A DNA stretch of 50,274 nt from Candidatus Levybacteria bacterium RIFCSPLOWO2_01_FULL_38_21 (GCA_001782475.1 MFOT01000007.1:1-50274), one strand, 5' to 3'; shown: positions 7,527 to 15,958, counted from the first letter of the stretch. Numbers and translations: made by a program. Notes: a model not told the origin generated them from the sequence alone.

Positions 7527-8531
7527 TCATTTTCGTGCTATTACTTTTCTCACAGCTTCTACTATTGCCGGAGCGTCCATCTTGTATTTTTCCATAAGCT
7601 CCTTGGGAGTTCCTGATTCTGCAAAAGTATTTTGAAGACCGATAAATTCCATGGGAGTTGGTTTATTTTTTGCCAAAACTTCTGCAATTGCACCTCCTAA
7701 GCCTCCCATGACCTGATGATCTTCAGCAGTCACGACTGCGCCGGTTTTTTCGGCAAGTTCAACAACGGTTTTTTCATCAAGCGGTTTTATGGTCGCAACA
7801 TTTGCGACTAACACTTCGATTCCCTCAGTGTCAAGCTCTTTGGCTGCCAAAAGCGCATTATAAAGAATATATCCTGTTGCAAAAATTACTGCCTGATATC
7901 CTGAGCCAGTCGAGGGATCAGATTCCCAGAAAGTTTGAATTTTTCCAACATCAAACGGAGTTTCGCTTGTTGTAATAACAGGAGTTTTGTCTCTCGTGAA
8001 TCTTAGATAAACTGGTCCATCAATTTCTGCCGCTTTTATAGTTGCTTTTTTTGCTTCAATAGCATCACAAGCCACAAAAATTGTAATTCCCGGCCAAGCT
8101 CTGACTGAAGCGATATCTTCTGTTGCTTGATGAGTCGCACCGTCTGGGCCTGTCACGATTCCCGAGTGATGGCCTGCGATTTTTACATTAGACTGGTTAT
8201 ATACAATAGTAGTTCTTATTGTCTCCCAGTTTTTTCCTGGAGAAAAAGTTGCGTAGGATGAAATGAACGGAATTTTCCCGCTTATTCCAAGACCCGCTGC
8301 AATTGCGGCCATATTTTGCTCGGCAACTCCGCATTCAAAAAAACGCTCTGGAAATTTTTTCTCAAATGCTTCTGTTTGCGTTGATTCAGAAAGATCAGCT
8401 GTTAACACAACCACATTCGGATTTTTTTCTCCCAATTCAACCAAACCCTCGCCATAGCCGGTTCTTGTTGCTTTCTGCTCAACGTTATTGTCAAAAATCT
8501 TCGGATTTAATTTTAAATTCGGATTTAACAT
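7527..8531 (-). CDS. Transketolase, C-terminal subunit
   Basis: The pyrimidine-binding and C-terminal domains of a two-gene transketolase (334 residues from the chosen start). Markers are GYGEGLVELGEKNPNVVVL, ADLSESTQTEAF, FFECGVAEQNM (with the catalytic Glu that activates thiamine diphosphate), GPDGATHQATEDI and YLRFTRDKTP. It transfers two-carbon units in the pentose phosphate pathway together with the N-terminal subunit encoded upstream. The ORF-track start at 8582 is unlikely; MLNPNLKLNPKIF at 8531 is closer to the family start. An in-frame repeat insert DPSTGSGYQ lies near residue 205. The gap to the partner gene is 237 bp and rich in hairpins. Confidence 0.9.
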   Translation of the reverse strand: MLNPNLKLNPKIFDNNVEQKATRTGYGEGLVELGEKNPNVVVLTADLSESTQTEAFEKKFPERFFECGVAEQNMAAIAAGLGISGKIPFISSYATFSPGKNWETIRTTIVYNQSNVKIAGHHSGIVTGPDGATHQATEDIASVRAWPGITIFVACDAIEAKKATIKAAEIDGPVYLRFTRDKTPVITTSETPFDVGKIQTFWESDPSTGSGYQAVIFATGYILYNALLAAKELDTEGIEVLVANVATIKPLDEKTVVELAEKTGAVVTAEDHQVMGGLGGAIAEVLAKNKPTPMEFIGLQNTFAESGTPKELMEKYKMDAPAIVEAVRKVIARK

Positions 8532-8604
8532 ACTTTTTTTCTGTACTTTTCTGCCGAGAAAAGTACCAAAAGCTCTCGCCAAGTGGTGCTCGTGCTTTCC
8601 AATT

Positions 8605-8662
8605 TCACCCGCTTGTCGGGTGATTTCACCCCTTCCTCAACCGCGTCTGACGCGGTGAGGAA
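8605..8662. repeat. Two GC-rich hairpins between the transketolase genes
   Basis: TCACCCG-cttgt-CGGGTGA (8605-8623) is followed by a larger element (8633-8662) with TTCCTCA, a bulged A, CCGCGTC, one T, GACGCGG and TGAGGAA. The whole 8583-8720 stretch is much more GC-rich than its surroundings and resembles the inserted palindromic repeats found elsewhere here. There is no long T-run, so a terminator role is not evident; transcript processing or differential stability is possible. Confidence 0.7.
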
Positions 8663-8768
8663 TCCCCCTGATCGCGCTCGTTCAATTGTCAGGCACTGCG
8701 CTCCAATTGGCGATTCTTAAATTTCGATTTATATATTTTATCTTTTATATTTAATTTTTTTATTTAAG

Positions 8769-9632
8769 CTACTGGTGTTCGCTTCGGATTTTTCCTTGTA
8801 ATGTTCTTAGTTCTGCGAGTGCTTTTTTGGCCTGTTCTTTATTTGGCGGCATGCCGTGCCAGTGAAAATCTTTTTCCATAAAATCAACGCCCTTTCCGGG
8901 AATCGTATGAGCAATAATTACTGTTGGTTTTTCAAAAACTGCCCGAGCTTCTTTTACGGAATCTATAAAAGCTCTGATATTATTTCCATCAACCTCCAAA
9001 ACCTCCCAATTAAAAGCTTCATACTTTGCTTTTAACGACTCAAGCGGCATGACATCTTCTGTAAAACCGTCGATCTGAATATTATTTCTATCTATAATTT
9101 GAGTTAAGTTATTTAATTTGTTTTTCCCTGCAAACATCGCCGCTTCCCAAGTATTTCCTTCGTCGTGTTCTCCGTCTGATGTGATGCAATAAGTATGAAA
9201 TTTTTTCTTATCTAGTTTTGCCGCCAACGCAATTCCAATTGTCTGAGATAATCCTTCTCCTAAAGGCCCTGATGTTGTTTCAACTCCGGGGAGTGCGATT
9301 CTATGCGGATGTCCCTGGAGTCTTGAATTTAATTTTCGAAGGGTTTTTAGCTCTTCAACAGGAAAATAGCCGGAAAGTGCCATACTGACATATTGGACCG
9401 GACAAATATGTCCGTTTGATAAAATCAATCTGTCTCTATCCTCCCAATTAGGATTTTTTGGATCGTGGTTTAGGATATGAAAATAAAAGGCGGTAAAAAT
9501 ATCTGCCATTCCCAATGGTCCTGCAGAGTGTCCTGAACCTGCCTCAAGAAGTGTCTCAATAATTAACTCTCGAGTTTTAACAGCAATTTCTTCAAGTTTT
9601 ATTAATTTTTCTTCGTGAAGTTCTTCTGTCAT
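8769..9632 (-). CDS. Transketolase, N-terminal subunit
   Basis: The thiamine-diphosphate-binding domain of a split transketolase (287 residues). Motifs include AGSGHSAGPLGMADI, LSNGHICPVQY, QGHPHR, TTSGPLGEGLSQTIGIALA and the ThDP/Mg site SDGEHDEGNTWEA...DRNNIQIDG. IIAHTIPGKGVDFME and HWHGMPP complete the domain. Two-gene transketolases are common in archaea and in many streamlined bacteria. The ATG at 9632 is 8 bases after a TAATAT -10 element (TTGCAA, 18 bp). The C-terminal subunit follows on the same strand. Confidence 0.9.
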   Translation of the reverse strand: MTEELHEEKLIKLEEIAVKTRELIIETLLEAGSGHSAGPLGMADIFTAFYFHILNHDPKNPNWEDRDRLILSNGHICPVQYVSMALSGYFPVEELKTLRKLNSRLQGHPHRIALPGVETTSGPLGEGLSQTIGIALAAKLDKKKFHTYCITSDGEHDEGNTWEAAMFAGKNKLNNLTQIIDRNNIQIDGFTEDVMPLESLKAKYEAFNWEVLEVDGNNIRAFIDSVKEARAVFEKPTVIIAHTIPGKGVDFMEKDFHWHGMPPNKEQAKKALAELRTLQGKIRSEHQ

Positions 9633-9640
9633 CTTATTCT

Positions 9641-9670
9641 ATATTACAATCCTTATAAATCTTTTTGCAA
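9641..9670 (-). promoter_or_regulatory. Promoter of the transketolase operon
   Basis: TTGCAA (9665-9670), 18 bp, TAATAT (9641-9646) on the minus strand, with the ATG at 9632. Probably leaderless. Confidence 0.45.
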
Positions 9671-9678
9671 GAAAATTA

Positions 9679-10947
9679 CTACCCCTTAAAGACAATCATC
9701 AAGTCCGAAACATTTGAGGGGAGTTTTTCTGTATCAATTCCATCACCGACTTTTTCAAAAAACTCCAAACTATTATTCGAGTTTAAAAATTCCGCAGGTT
9801 CTAGATTCATCCCCCTTGCTTTGTTGATGGTATTTATATCGCCAATCGCGCCGGCAAAACGGGAATTATCCCAGCCATCTGAGTCAAAAGAACATATAAT
9901 CGTTTTTCCATCAATAAAAGATAGTGCGCCCAAAACAACCTCCTGATTTCGTCCGCCTTCTCCTTTTCCTTTGACTTTTACAGTCGTTTCCCCGCCTGCC
10001 AAGAGTATTGTCCCTTTTTCTGCATTTTTAATAAGTATTTCCCCTGCCTTTCTTGCTTCGATCTGAAATTTATTAGAAAAAATATTTGTTTTAAATCCTA
10101 GATCTTGGGCTTTTTCCCTCATTGCCTCAAGAGCAGTCTGATTATTTAAAATAAGAATATTAAACACATTCTCGAAATATTTATCTTCCCTTGGGGTTTC
10201 TGTAAAGTCATTCCTTGTAATACCCCTCAAGCGGTATTTATCAACAATATTAAGTGCATTCTCAACAGTTGTCTCATCTCTTACGGTAGGACCCGAAGAG
10301 ATAACAGAAAGATCATTCCCGGGAACATCAGATGAGATTATGCTTATAACTCTTGCAGGATATAAATATTTCAAAAGCCCCCCGCCCTTTAAGAGAGATA
10401 AATGTTTTCTTACACTATTCATTTCGAAAATGTCAGCGCCCGATTTAAGAAGTTGCTCTTCTATTGCAATCAGTTTATCAAGGGTAGCTCTATATGGATT
10501 TTCAAAAAGCGCAGAGCCTCCTCCTGTTATGACAACAATAAATAAGTCTTTTTCCGAAAGATCTCTCAGCTCGTCTTTTAATAGAAATTTTGTAAAAATT
10601 AGGTTTTGTTCAGAAGGCAGGGGGTGTGTCCCTTTTGTAAATTTTACTTTTTTAAAATCTTCCGGATTTGTATCAATTACATAACCCTCTGTTAACTTTT
10701 CTCCCAGTTTTTCTTCGATAAATTTCGAATTTCTCGCAGAGCCTTTACCGAATCCGATTAAAAAAATGCGCTCAAATCCGGAAAGATCAAAAGTTTTATC
10801 TTTTATATTCAAAGTATTGTCTGAGACAGCTATGCTTTTACCGATAACATTTTCAGATTGAATAGAAGATAGCGCAGTTTCTATAAGTTCTAAAGCAATT
10901 TTTCGCTGAGGGCTTGTTGCAAGTTTATCGAAATTTTTAATAAACAT
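9679..10947 (-). CDS. Glycerate 2-kinase, DUF4147/MOFRL family
   Basis: A 422-residue member of the MOFRL-type glycerate kinase family, which phosphorylates D-glycerate to 2-phosphoglycerate. The N-terminal DUF4147 domain shows FLIGFGKGSA, THPLPSEQN, VVITGGGSALFE and MNSVRKHLSLLKGGGL, then SDVPGNDLSVISSGPT. The C-terminal MOFRL domain shows LLAGGETTVKVKGKGEGGRNQEV and SFDSDGWD. Length is typical. Together with the flanking hydroxyacid oxidase, transketolase, PGK and GAPDH genes it suggests feeding of C2/C3 acids into lower glycolysis. The ATG is preceded 5 bases upstream by TATAAC, compatible with a short or absent leader. Confidence 0.9.
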   Translation of the reverse strand: MFIKNFDKLATSPQRKIALELIETALSSIQSENVIGKSIAVSDNTLNIKDKTFDLSGFERIFLIGFGKGSARNSKFIEEKLGEKLTEGYVIDTNPEDFKKVKFTKGTHPLPSEQNLIFTKFLLKDELRDLSEKDLFIVVITGGGSALFENPYRATLDKLIAIEEQLLKSGADIFEMNSVRKHLSLLKGGGLLKYLYPARVISIISSDVPGNDLSVISSGPTVRDETTVENALNIVDKYRLRGITRNDFTETPREDKYFENVFNILILNNQTALEAMREKAQDLGFKTNIFSNKFQIEARKAGEILIKNAEKGTILLAGGETTVKVKGKGEGGRNQEVVLGALSFIDGKTIICSFDSDGWDNSRFAGAIGDINTINKARGMNLEPAEFLNSNNSLEFFEKVGDGIDTEKLPSNVSDLMIVFKG

Positions 10948-11059
10948 AATAAGTTATAATTTTATTATGGTTCTAGGATAAGTTTAGTCTATTTACCAAG
11001 TTTTGACAAATATTTGTTTGCCTCTTGCTGCAACTTTTTTTCTCATCTATACTAATTTT

Positions 11060-11113
11060 ATGACAAGAGTTGCGATAAACGGATACGGGAGAATAGGACG
11101 AGGGAACGGGTGA
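11060..11113 (+). pseudogene. 5' fragment of a second gapA
   Basis: ATG followed by codons for TRVAINGYGRIGR, then divergence into GNG and a stop at 11111. The same Rossmann motif (VRIAINGYGRIGR) opens the intact GAPDH gene 1.5 kb downstream, but several positions differ at third bases, so this is a diverged paralogue or xenologue rather than a recent copy. Sequence after codon 14 is unrelated to GAPDH and consists of short repeats. Confidence 0.65.
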
Positions 11114-11132
11114 ACGGGGACTGAACGTGAAC

Positions 11133-11294
11133 GGGGACGGTCCTACGACAGATTGATAGAGCAATCCAAATTAGGCATGTTTTTTTAGTTTTTTTTGTTG
11201 AGAAGATCTTTCGGCAACGAGGCTATCTCTCCAAGCAAAAAGAAAACTACATTAAAATTAGCTTGTCACAATAAGATTTCTCAGGACCGTCCCC
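11133..11294. repeat. 12-bp inverted repeat pair
   Basis: GGGGACGGTCCT at 11133-11144 and its exact reverse complement AGGACCGTCCCC at 11283-11294 bracket 138 bp of non-coding DNA directly after the gapA fragment. No transposase frame lies between them. They could be the ends of a small non-autonomous element, but I cannot show target duplication. Confidence 0.6.
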
Positions 11295-11507
11295 AAGGTA
11301 CCCAAGGTACCAAGGTACACAAGGTACAAAGTATTACGCTTGCTCGTAATAGCATAGTTTAAGAACAGTAGATCTCTAACACAGTAACACAGGGTCGGAC
11401 CCTCAGTTACCCTCAGTTAGGATCAAAAGAGTTACGACGAGGTCGGACCTCGTAATAGAAACTGAGTTGAGTGATTCCTAGGGTGTGGAGCAGAAGGATT
11501 GGGAGAT

Positions 11508-12422
11508 TTATTTAACAAGTGTTTGTAGGCTTTTGTCTAGAAGTCCTAAGGTATTAATGCATTCTTGAACTTCCTCGGGAGTGGTTATTCTGACCCACGA
11601 CGGTTTATAGCGTCTTGTTATATCAAAGCTATTAAATAACAATTCGCCTTCACTTCCAGCTGAATTGCTTCTCAAAACTTCGCACGACGAAGTCCAATCA
11701 CCATTCCAAAAACGCTGTACACCATCCAAGCGAAGCCAAAATTTTCTTCCTTCTTGTTCTACTTCAACCCAATCGGTTGTTGCTATAACTATCCTTGCAT
11801 CACGATCCTCGAATCTAGATTGGGCAACCCTAACCTCTTTGGTTTTTTGACCTACCCTACGAAGAGCCTCAAAAAAAACAGCCCCCCTTTTTTCATATTG
11901 CAAATCTTGGTTTTTTCTAACCTCCTCTACTAAACCCTTTAAGACCTCTGGGATCTCCACAATTGGGTGAGAACTTGTCCCTTCGGCCTGCCCTAATCTA
12001 TCTCTTATAAAAAGAGCTACTCCTATTGCTTGGTTCAAACCTTCTATGGTATCAATCGACTCCCTCTCTATTCCTGTAATTTTTCCTTGGGGATTTTCAT
12101 TTAACACGATGATATGAATTGGAGGATCATAACCAAAAGGTATATAGTCTGGGACTTCTTTTATCTCAGAATAACTATCAGAAACTAGCTCTATTAGGAG
12201 CGTGCGATTAAAACTATCTGGACTTCTTTGAATTTGTTCAAAACTAAGTCCAAAAACTTCATCCCCATCAGTAAAATAGATTGTAGGGGTATATTTTCTT
12301 GATAAATTAGAATGAATAACTTCACTTAAATCAGCAAGAGAAGCAAGTATGTTGGATAGCCCTTTTTTCTTTGCTTGGAATTCTACTTCTTGGAGCAAGG
12401 ATCCTTTCTTCTCGGGAGCCAT
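11508..12422 (-). CDS. Hypothetical protein, 304 aa
   Basis: I do not recognise this family. The soluble protein has no signal peptide or membrane segment. The N-terminal half contains a predicted helix (LLQEVEFQAKKKGLSNILASLADL) and a YFTDGDEVFGLSFEQI stretch. The C-terminal third has a compact tryptophan-rich segment (WVEVEQEGRKFWLRLDGVQ, then RFWNGDW). Codon use resembles the neighbours and the frame is open for its whole length. A strong promoter (TTGACA, 16 bp, TATAAT) lies 6 bases before the ATG, which supports a real gene with a leaderless mRNA. It faces away from gapA. Confidence 0.75.
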   Translation of the reverse strand: MAPEKKGSLLQEVEFQAKKKGLSNILASLADLSEVIHSNLSRKYTPTIYFTDGDEVFGLSFEQIQRSPDSFNRTLLIELVSDSYSEIKEVPDYIPFGYDPPIHIIVLNENPQGKITGIERESIDTIEGLNQAIGVALFIRDRLGQAEGTSSHPIVEIPEVLKGLVEEVRKNQDLQYEKRGAVFFEALRRVGQKTKEVRVAQSRFEDRDARIVIATTDWVEVEQEGRKFWLRLDGVQRFWNGDWTSSCEVLRSNSAGSEGELLFNSFDITRRYKPSWVRITTPEEVQECINTLGLLDKSLQTLVK

Positions 12423-12428
12423 GATGAA

Positions 12429-12456
12429 ATTATAAAATAATTTTTTTGATTGTCAA
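12429..12456 (-). promoter_or_regulatory. Promoter of the 304-aa gene
   Basis: Consensus TTGACA (12451-12456) and TATAAT (12429-12434) on the minus strand with a 16-bp spacer. Only 6 bases separate the -10 from the ATG at 12422. Confidence 0.75.
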
Positions 12457-12523
12457 GTATTTTTGTGCTGGTCTCCTAGATAGTCGTAATCAAGTCTTTA
12501 AGACAATATTCCAAACAAACTTA

Positions 12524-12552
12524 TTGAATTGTTAAGTAAAAACTTGTATTCT
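12524..12552 (+). promoter_or_regulatory. Promoter of gapA
   Basis: TTGAAT (12524-12529), 17 bp, TATTCT (12547-12552), then 6 bases to the ATG at 12559. It overlaps the 5' part of the ORF-track frame, which therefore begins too early. Confidence 0.65.
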
Positions 12553-12558
12553 TTAAAT

Positions 12559-13653
12559 ATGGTTAGAATTGCAATAAACGGATACGGAAGAATAGGAAGA
12601 GTGGCACATAGGGTAATTTTGGAAAAGCACTCACAAGAAATTGATGTTGTCGCAATAAACGCAGGTTCCTCAACAGATATTAGAGGATGGATGTACCTCT
12701 TAAAGTACGATACTGCGTATCATACTTTAAATTCAAAATTCAAAATTCAAAATTCAAAATTAAACGAGGAGGAGAAAGTAGGAATATTAAAAGATGGGAT
12801 AGGCTACCTCATCATAAATGATAAAAAGATTCCTGTTTTTTCGCAGAAAGATCCGAGTCTTTTACCATGGAGAGATTTAAATATAGATGTAGTAATTGAG
12901 TCAACAGGACATTTTACCAAAGAGGAAAAATTAAAACTTCATCTTGATGCCGGCGCAAAGTTTGTTGTTTTATCTGCACCCATTAGAAAAGGAGACCCTT
13001 CGGCAAGCTCAGGGCAAGGGGTTCCGACATATATTTTATCTGTCAACGCAAAAGATTACAAAGGAGAAAAATTAATTAATAACGCATCCTGTACCACAAA
13101 CTGTATTACGCCGGTTGCAAAAGTAATTGTAGATAATTTTGGAGTAGAAAAGGCAATGATGACAACAATACACGGATATACATCAGATCAGCGACTTCAG
13201 GACGGAGGACACAAGGACTTAAGAAGAGCAAGGGCAGCAGCGGAAAATATAATTCCAACATCAACAGGTGCAACAATTGCAGCTTCGCAGGCATTGCCGG
13301 AACTAGCAGGTATCTTTGCCGGACTTGCAATAAGAGTACCGGTTGCAGTTGGGTCTCTTTCGGATTTTACATTTCTTCTTAAGAGAGAAACTACCAAAGA
13401 GGAAGTAAATGAGATATTCAAAAGAGAAGCGCAGAAAGAGGAATATCAAGGAATACTTGAGGTAACAGAAGATCCAATTGTGTCAAGTGATATAATAGGC
13501 AATCCCCATTCTGCAATTGTTGATCTCTCGCTTACTCAGGTTGTTTTAGGAAATATGCTTAAAGTTATTGCCTGGTATGACAATGAATACGGATATTGCA
13601 ACAGGTTAGTTGAAGAAGTTTTAATGGTAGGGAATAAAATTCCTAATTTCTAA
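12559..13653 (+). CDS. gapA: Glyceraldehyde-3-phosphate dehydrogenase
   Basis: Phosphorylating GAPDH of glycolysis (364 residues from the corrected start). It shows AINGYGRIGR, ASCTTNC with the catalytic Cys near 178, MTTIHGYTSDQRLQDGGHKDLRRARAA and WYDNEYGYCNR. The Cys is displaced by about 30 residues from the usual position because two in-frame inserts precede it: the tandem-repeat peptide LNSKFKIQNSKLN (about 57-69) and DPSASSGQG (about 146-154). After beta-2 it reads VAINAGSS where NAD-specific enzymes carry VAIND, so relaxed or NADP preference is possible. The TTG start in the track lies within the promoter; ATG 12559 restores the family N-terminus. Confidence 0.95.
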   Translation: MVRIAINGYGRIGRVAHRVILEKHSQEIDVVAINAGSSTDIRGWMYLLKYDTAYHTLNSKFKIQNSKLNEEEKVGILKDGIGYLIINDKKIPVFSQKDPSLLPWRDLNIDVVIESTGHFTKEEKLKLHLDAGAKFVVLSAPIRKGDPSASSGQGVPTYILSVNAKDYKGEKLINNASCTTNCITPVAKVIVDNFGVEKAMMTTIHGYTSDQRLQDGGHKDLRRARAAAENIIPTSTGATIAASQALPELAGIFAGLAIRVPVAVGSLSDFTFLLKRETTKEEVNEIFKREAQKEEYQGILEVTEDPIVSSDIIGNPHSAIVDLSLTQVVLGNMLKVIAWYDNEYGYCNRLVEEVLMVGNKIPNF

Positions 13654-13728
13654 TTTTTAATTTCTAAACAAATCCCAATAATTAAATTTCAAACGCTCAA
13701 AACATTTTAATTTGATTTTTTATACTCT

Positions 13729-14313
13729 ATGAAAAAACCGATTGAACTTTCAGGTATCAATAATATCACAATTTCAGGAAGAATAGGAAGCGGTGCAACA
13801 ACTTTGGCAATAAAGCTTTCCCAATCTTTAGGATGGAAAATGGTTGAGGGCGGAGCGATAATGAGAAAAATAAATAACCAAGCCGGAGCAAATATAATCG
13901 AGACCAATAAAAGACCAGATCATTTTGATTTGGAATACGAAGAGATGGTTAAAAAAATTCTAAGGGAGAAAAAAAATCAAATAATTCAAAGCCATCTTGC
14001 GGGATTTGATGCACGGGGGATAGAGGGTGTTTTTAAAATTTTAGTAGTTTGCGAAGATGAGGAAGAAAATGATAAGAAGGATATTAGGATAGATAGACTA
14101 ATCAACAGAGACAAGATTACTGTTGCTCAGGCAAAGTATGAAGTAACCGAAAGGGAAAAAAGAAATCTTGAGAAATGGAGAAGGCTTTATGCAGATAATG
14201 ATGAGACCTGGGTTTATTGGGAGAAAAAATATTATGATTTAGTGATCAACACTTATTCTCACAATCAAGAAGAAACCCTCAAAATCGCCCTCAAAGCGAT
14301 TGGGCTTTCTTAG
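13729..14313 (+). CDS. Cytidylate-kinase-like P-loop kinase
   Basis: A 194-residue nucleoside-monophosphate kinase-like protein with the P-loop GRIGSGATT near residue 17, typical of the archaeal-type CMP kinase/AAA_18 group. EGGAIMRKI and a lid-like DRLINRDKITVAQAKYEVTEREKRN follow, then the closing YYDLVINTYSHN. It probably makes (d)CDP from (d)CMP using ATP, but a related NMP specificity cannot be excluded. The gene follows gapA by 75 bp of AT-rich repeats (TAATTTCTAATTTTTAATTTC) and overlaps the convergent IMPase-like gene by 4 bp. Confidence 0.8.
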   Translation: MKKPIELSGINNITISGRIGSGATTLAIKLSQSLGWKMVEGGAIMRKINNQAGANIIETNKRPDHFDLEYEEMVKKILREKKNQIIQSHLAGFDARGIEGVFKILVVCEDEEENDKKDIRIDRLINRDKITVAQAKYEVTEREKRNLEKWRRLYADNDETWVYWEKKYYDLVINTYSHNQEETLKIALKAIGLS

Positions 14314-15281
14314 TCTTTTCTTCCTCTCAAATAATATCCTATTATCTCGTCTCGAAGTTCAAGACTCCTTGCTGCTATGAAAAGGGGAACTGTTCCATCG
14401 TTGTATCGTTCTGGATCTATAATAAATTCCGGATCAAATTTGTATTCTTGGGCTTCTCCGTTTTCCAGATCTACGCTTGATGTCACACATCCTGCTGCGA
14501 GAGCAAGAGGAAGCCCCGGTAAAATTTCAGAATGAGGCTCATCAAACATTACGTAAGCATCTACTGCTCCTGTTGCCAAGTATGCATATACAAAAGCTCC
14601 ACCGTTCCCATAATGTCTGCTTTTTTCTGACCAATCATCTTCCATCAAACCAAAAGCAGAGTAATACTTCCGAGAATACTCTCTTTCGCCGACATAAGAA
14701 GCAATTACGATCCCATCCTTATCTTTTACAGAATTCTTTTTTGGTCGTACTACTTCGAGTTCCTGATGACGCATCTCTATTGTCGATAGATCTATGACGC
14801 GATTTACTTTTCTGATCGATACAAACGCTTTTTGTCCTTTTATGTCAACGACGACTGCACCAATTGGCGAACCGTCCGGATTATATGCTCCTAAAACTGA
14901 GTAAGGAGGGGTGTCCAACCCTCTCGCAAACTCTCCGGAATTGTCAAAAGGGTCTATTGTGAATACTACTTTAGGATTGCCGTCAGAATAGTCATGATAA
15001 TTGTGTTCTCCGAAAACAAATGCGGGGAGATGGACATCTCTTATGAGATTTGCCAATATAGGTTCTCCCATTGCGTCAATTTGAAGCTGTTCGTCATGTT
15101 CTCTTCCTGGTACCGATCCTAATGAAGATCTTCCTTGACCGGCTTCCACCATTGGATGTAGGGCTTGATTGGCCACCGAAGCATAATTTAAGAAAATATT
15201 GCGAGTTAGATTCCTAACCTCTCTTGGCGATAATTGTTCTCCTGGTGATCTTTCTAACTCATTGCCACTTACCATATACAA
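14310..15281 (-). CDS. Inositol-monophosphatase-like (FIG superfamily) phosphatase
   Basis: The 323-residue protein contains the metal-site pattern of Li-sensitive Mg-dependent phosphatases. FGEHNYHDY supplies the first acidic residue, and DPFDNSGEFARGLDTPPYSV takes the place of DPIDGTxNFxxG. Near the C-terminus YAYLATGAVDAYVMFDEPHSEILPGLPLALAAGC corresponds to the final GxxDxxxxxxxxxWDxAAGxxI block, with the WD replaced by a SEILPG-like segment. The fold call is fairly sure; the exact substrate (fructose-1,6-bisphosphate, inositol phosphate or PAP) is not. A TTGACA-17-TATAAG promoter lies upstream. Two ATGs (15281, 15275) compete as starts. Confidence 0.7.
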   Translation of the reverse strand: MYMVSGNELERSPGEQLSPREVRNLTRNIFLNYASVANQALHPMVEAGQGRSSLGSVPGREHDEQLQIDAMGEPILANLIRDVHLPAFVFGEHNYHDYSDGNPKVVFTIDPFDNSGEFARGLDTPPYSVLGAYNPDGSPIGAVVVDIKGQKAFVSIRKVNRVIDLSTIEMRHQELEVVRPKKNSVKDKDGIVIASYVGEREYSRKYYSAFGLMEDDWSEKSRHYGNGGAFVYAYLATGAVDAYVMFDEPHSEILPGLPLALAAGCVTSSVDLENGEAQEYKFDPEFIIDPERYNDGTVPLFIAARSLELRDEIIGYYLRGRKD

Positions 15282-15310
15282 AAATTGGGAGTTTGTCCCA
15301 GAGTTTTAGG

Positions 15311-15339
15311 CTTATATCATACCTATTGATATTTGTCAA
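15311..15339 (-). promoter_or_regulatory. Promoter of the IMPase-like gene
   Basis: TTGACA (15334-15339), 17 bp, TATAAG (15311-15316) on the minus strand. Predicted transcription starts near 15304, leaving a short leader of about 23 nt without an obvious Shine-Dalgarno sequence. Confidence 0.65.
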
Positions 15340-15364
15340 GTTAAATGGTAAAGTAAATGCGATT

Positions 15365-15958
15365 ATGCAAAGCAAAAAACAAGGCTATTTAGATTTCTTT
15401 AAAACCGTAGGAAAATCTAAGAGACTGCTCCGAACAGGATGGGTTAGAGAAAAAGTAAAAAATCCAGAGAGTATCGCGGAGCACTCATTTAGGGTAGGAG
15501 TTTTAGCAATGGTGCTAGCAGACAGACTCGGAGTCAATAAAGAAAAACTAATAAAAATGTCTTTAATTCATGATCTCGGAGAAACATTTACCGGAGATAT
15601 TGTTTGGACAAGAGGAGAATTAGTTGATATCAAAATAAGAGAAAATAAAGAGAAAGAAGAATTGAAAGGATTGGTTCGTTTATTCAGCGATATCGAAGAC
15701 GGAGAGGAATTTGTAGATATATTTGAAGAAATGATACAGTCTTCCACTAAAGATGCAAAGATCTTTTGGCAGATCGATAAGTTAGAAACAGTTCTACAAG
15801 CTTTTGAATATGAAGAAGAGCAGGGGATAATAATTGAGGAGTTTTTTCTAAATGCTGATTTATTTATCAAAGATAAAATTTTAAGAGAAATTTTTGAGGA
15901 GATATTAAAAGAAAGAGAGATTAGGCAAAGGAGTTTTTATAATCATGAAAGTAGCTGA
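15365..15958 (+). CDS. HD-domain 5'-deoxynucleotidase-like protein (YfbR/HDDC2 type)
   Basis: A 197-residue HD-superfamily phosphohydrolase. The metal-binding pattern is clear: RTGWVREKVKNPESIAEHSFRV supplies the first His, SLIHDLGETFTGDI the HD pair, and a distal Asp lies in WQIDKLETVLQAFEYE. This arrangement is typical of COG1896 nucleotidases that hydrolyse deoxynucleoside 5'-monophosphates. The ORF-track start (15224) would add a stretch overlapping the divergent gene's promoter; the ATG at 15365 gives the expected N-terminus MQSKKQGYLDFF. The next gene overlaps by 14 bp, so they are co-translated. Confidence 0.85.
   Translation: MQSKKQGYLDFFKTVGKSKRLLRTGWVREKVKNPESIAEHSFRVGVLAMVLADRLGVNKEKLIKMSLIHDLGETFTGDIVWTRGELVDIKIRENKEKEELKGLVRLFSDIEDGEEFVDIFEEMIQSSTKDAKIFWQIDKLETVLQAFEYEEEQGIIIEEFFLNADLFIKDKILREIFEEILKEREIRQRSFYNHESS

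Larger units (their letters stand above)
10948..11507. other. 560-bp mosaic intergenic region
   Basis: No intact gene is supported here. It contains a 5' fragment of a second GAPDH gene (11060-11113), a 12-bp inverted repeat 138 bp apart, four tandem copies of CAAGGTAC-like units (11294-11328), two tandem copies of CCCTCAGTTA (11400-11419) and two small perfect hairpins, AGGGTC-G-GACCCT (11391-11403) and CGAGGTC-G-GACCTCG (11438-11452). Local composition is richer in GC than the flanks. It looks like decayed coding DNA colonised by small repeats. Confidence 0.7.

Noticed and set aside
11133-11294. Inverted repeats as a complete insertion sequence
   Set aside because: No transposase frame, only 138 bp between the arms, and no target duplication seen.
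11294-11328. CAAGGTAC tandem units as a CRISPR array
   Set aside because: Units are about 8-11 bp with no spacers, and no cas gene is present.
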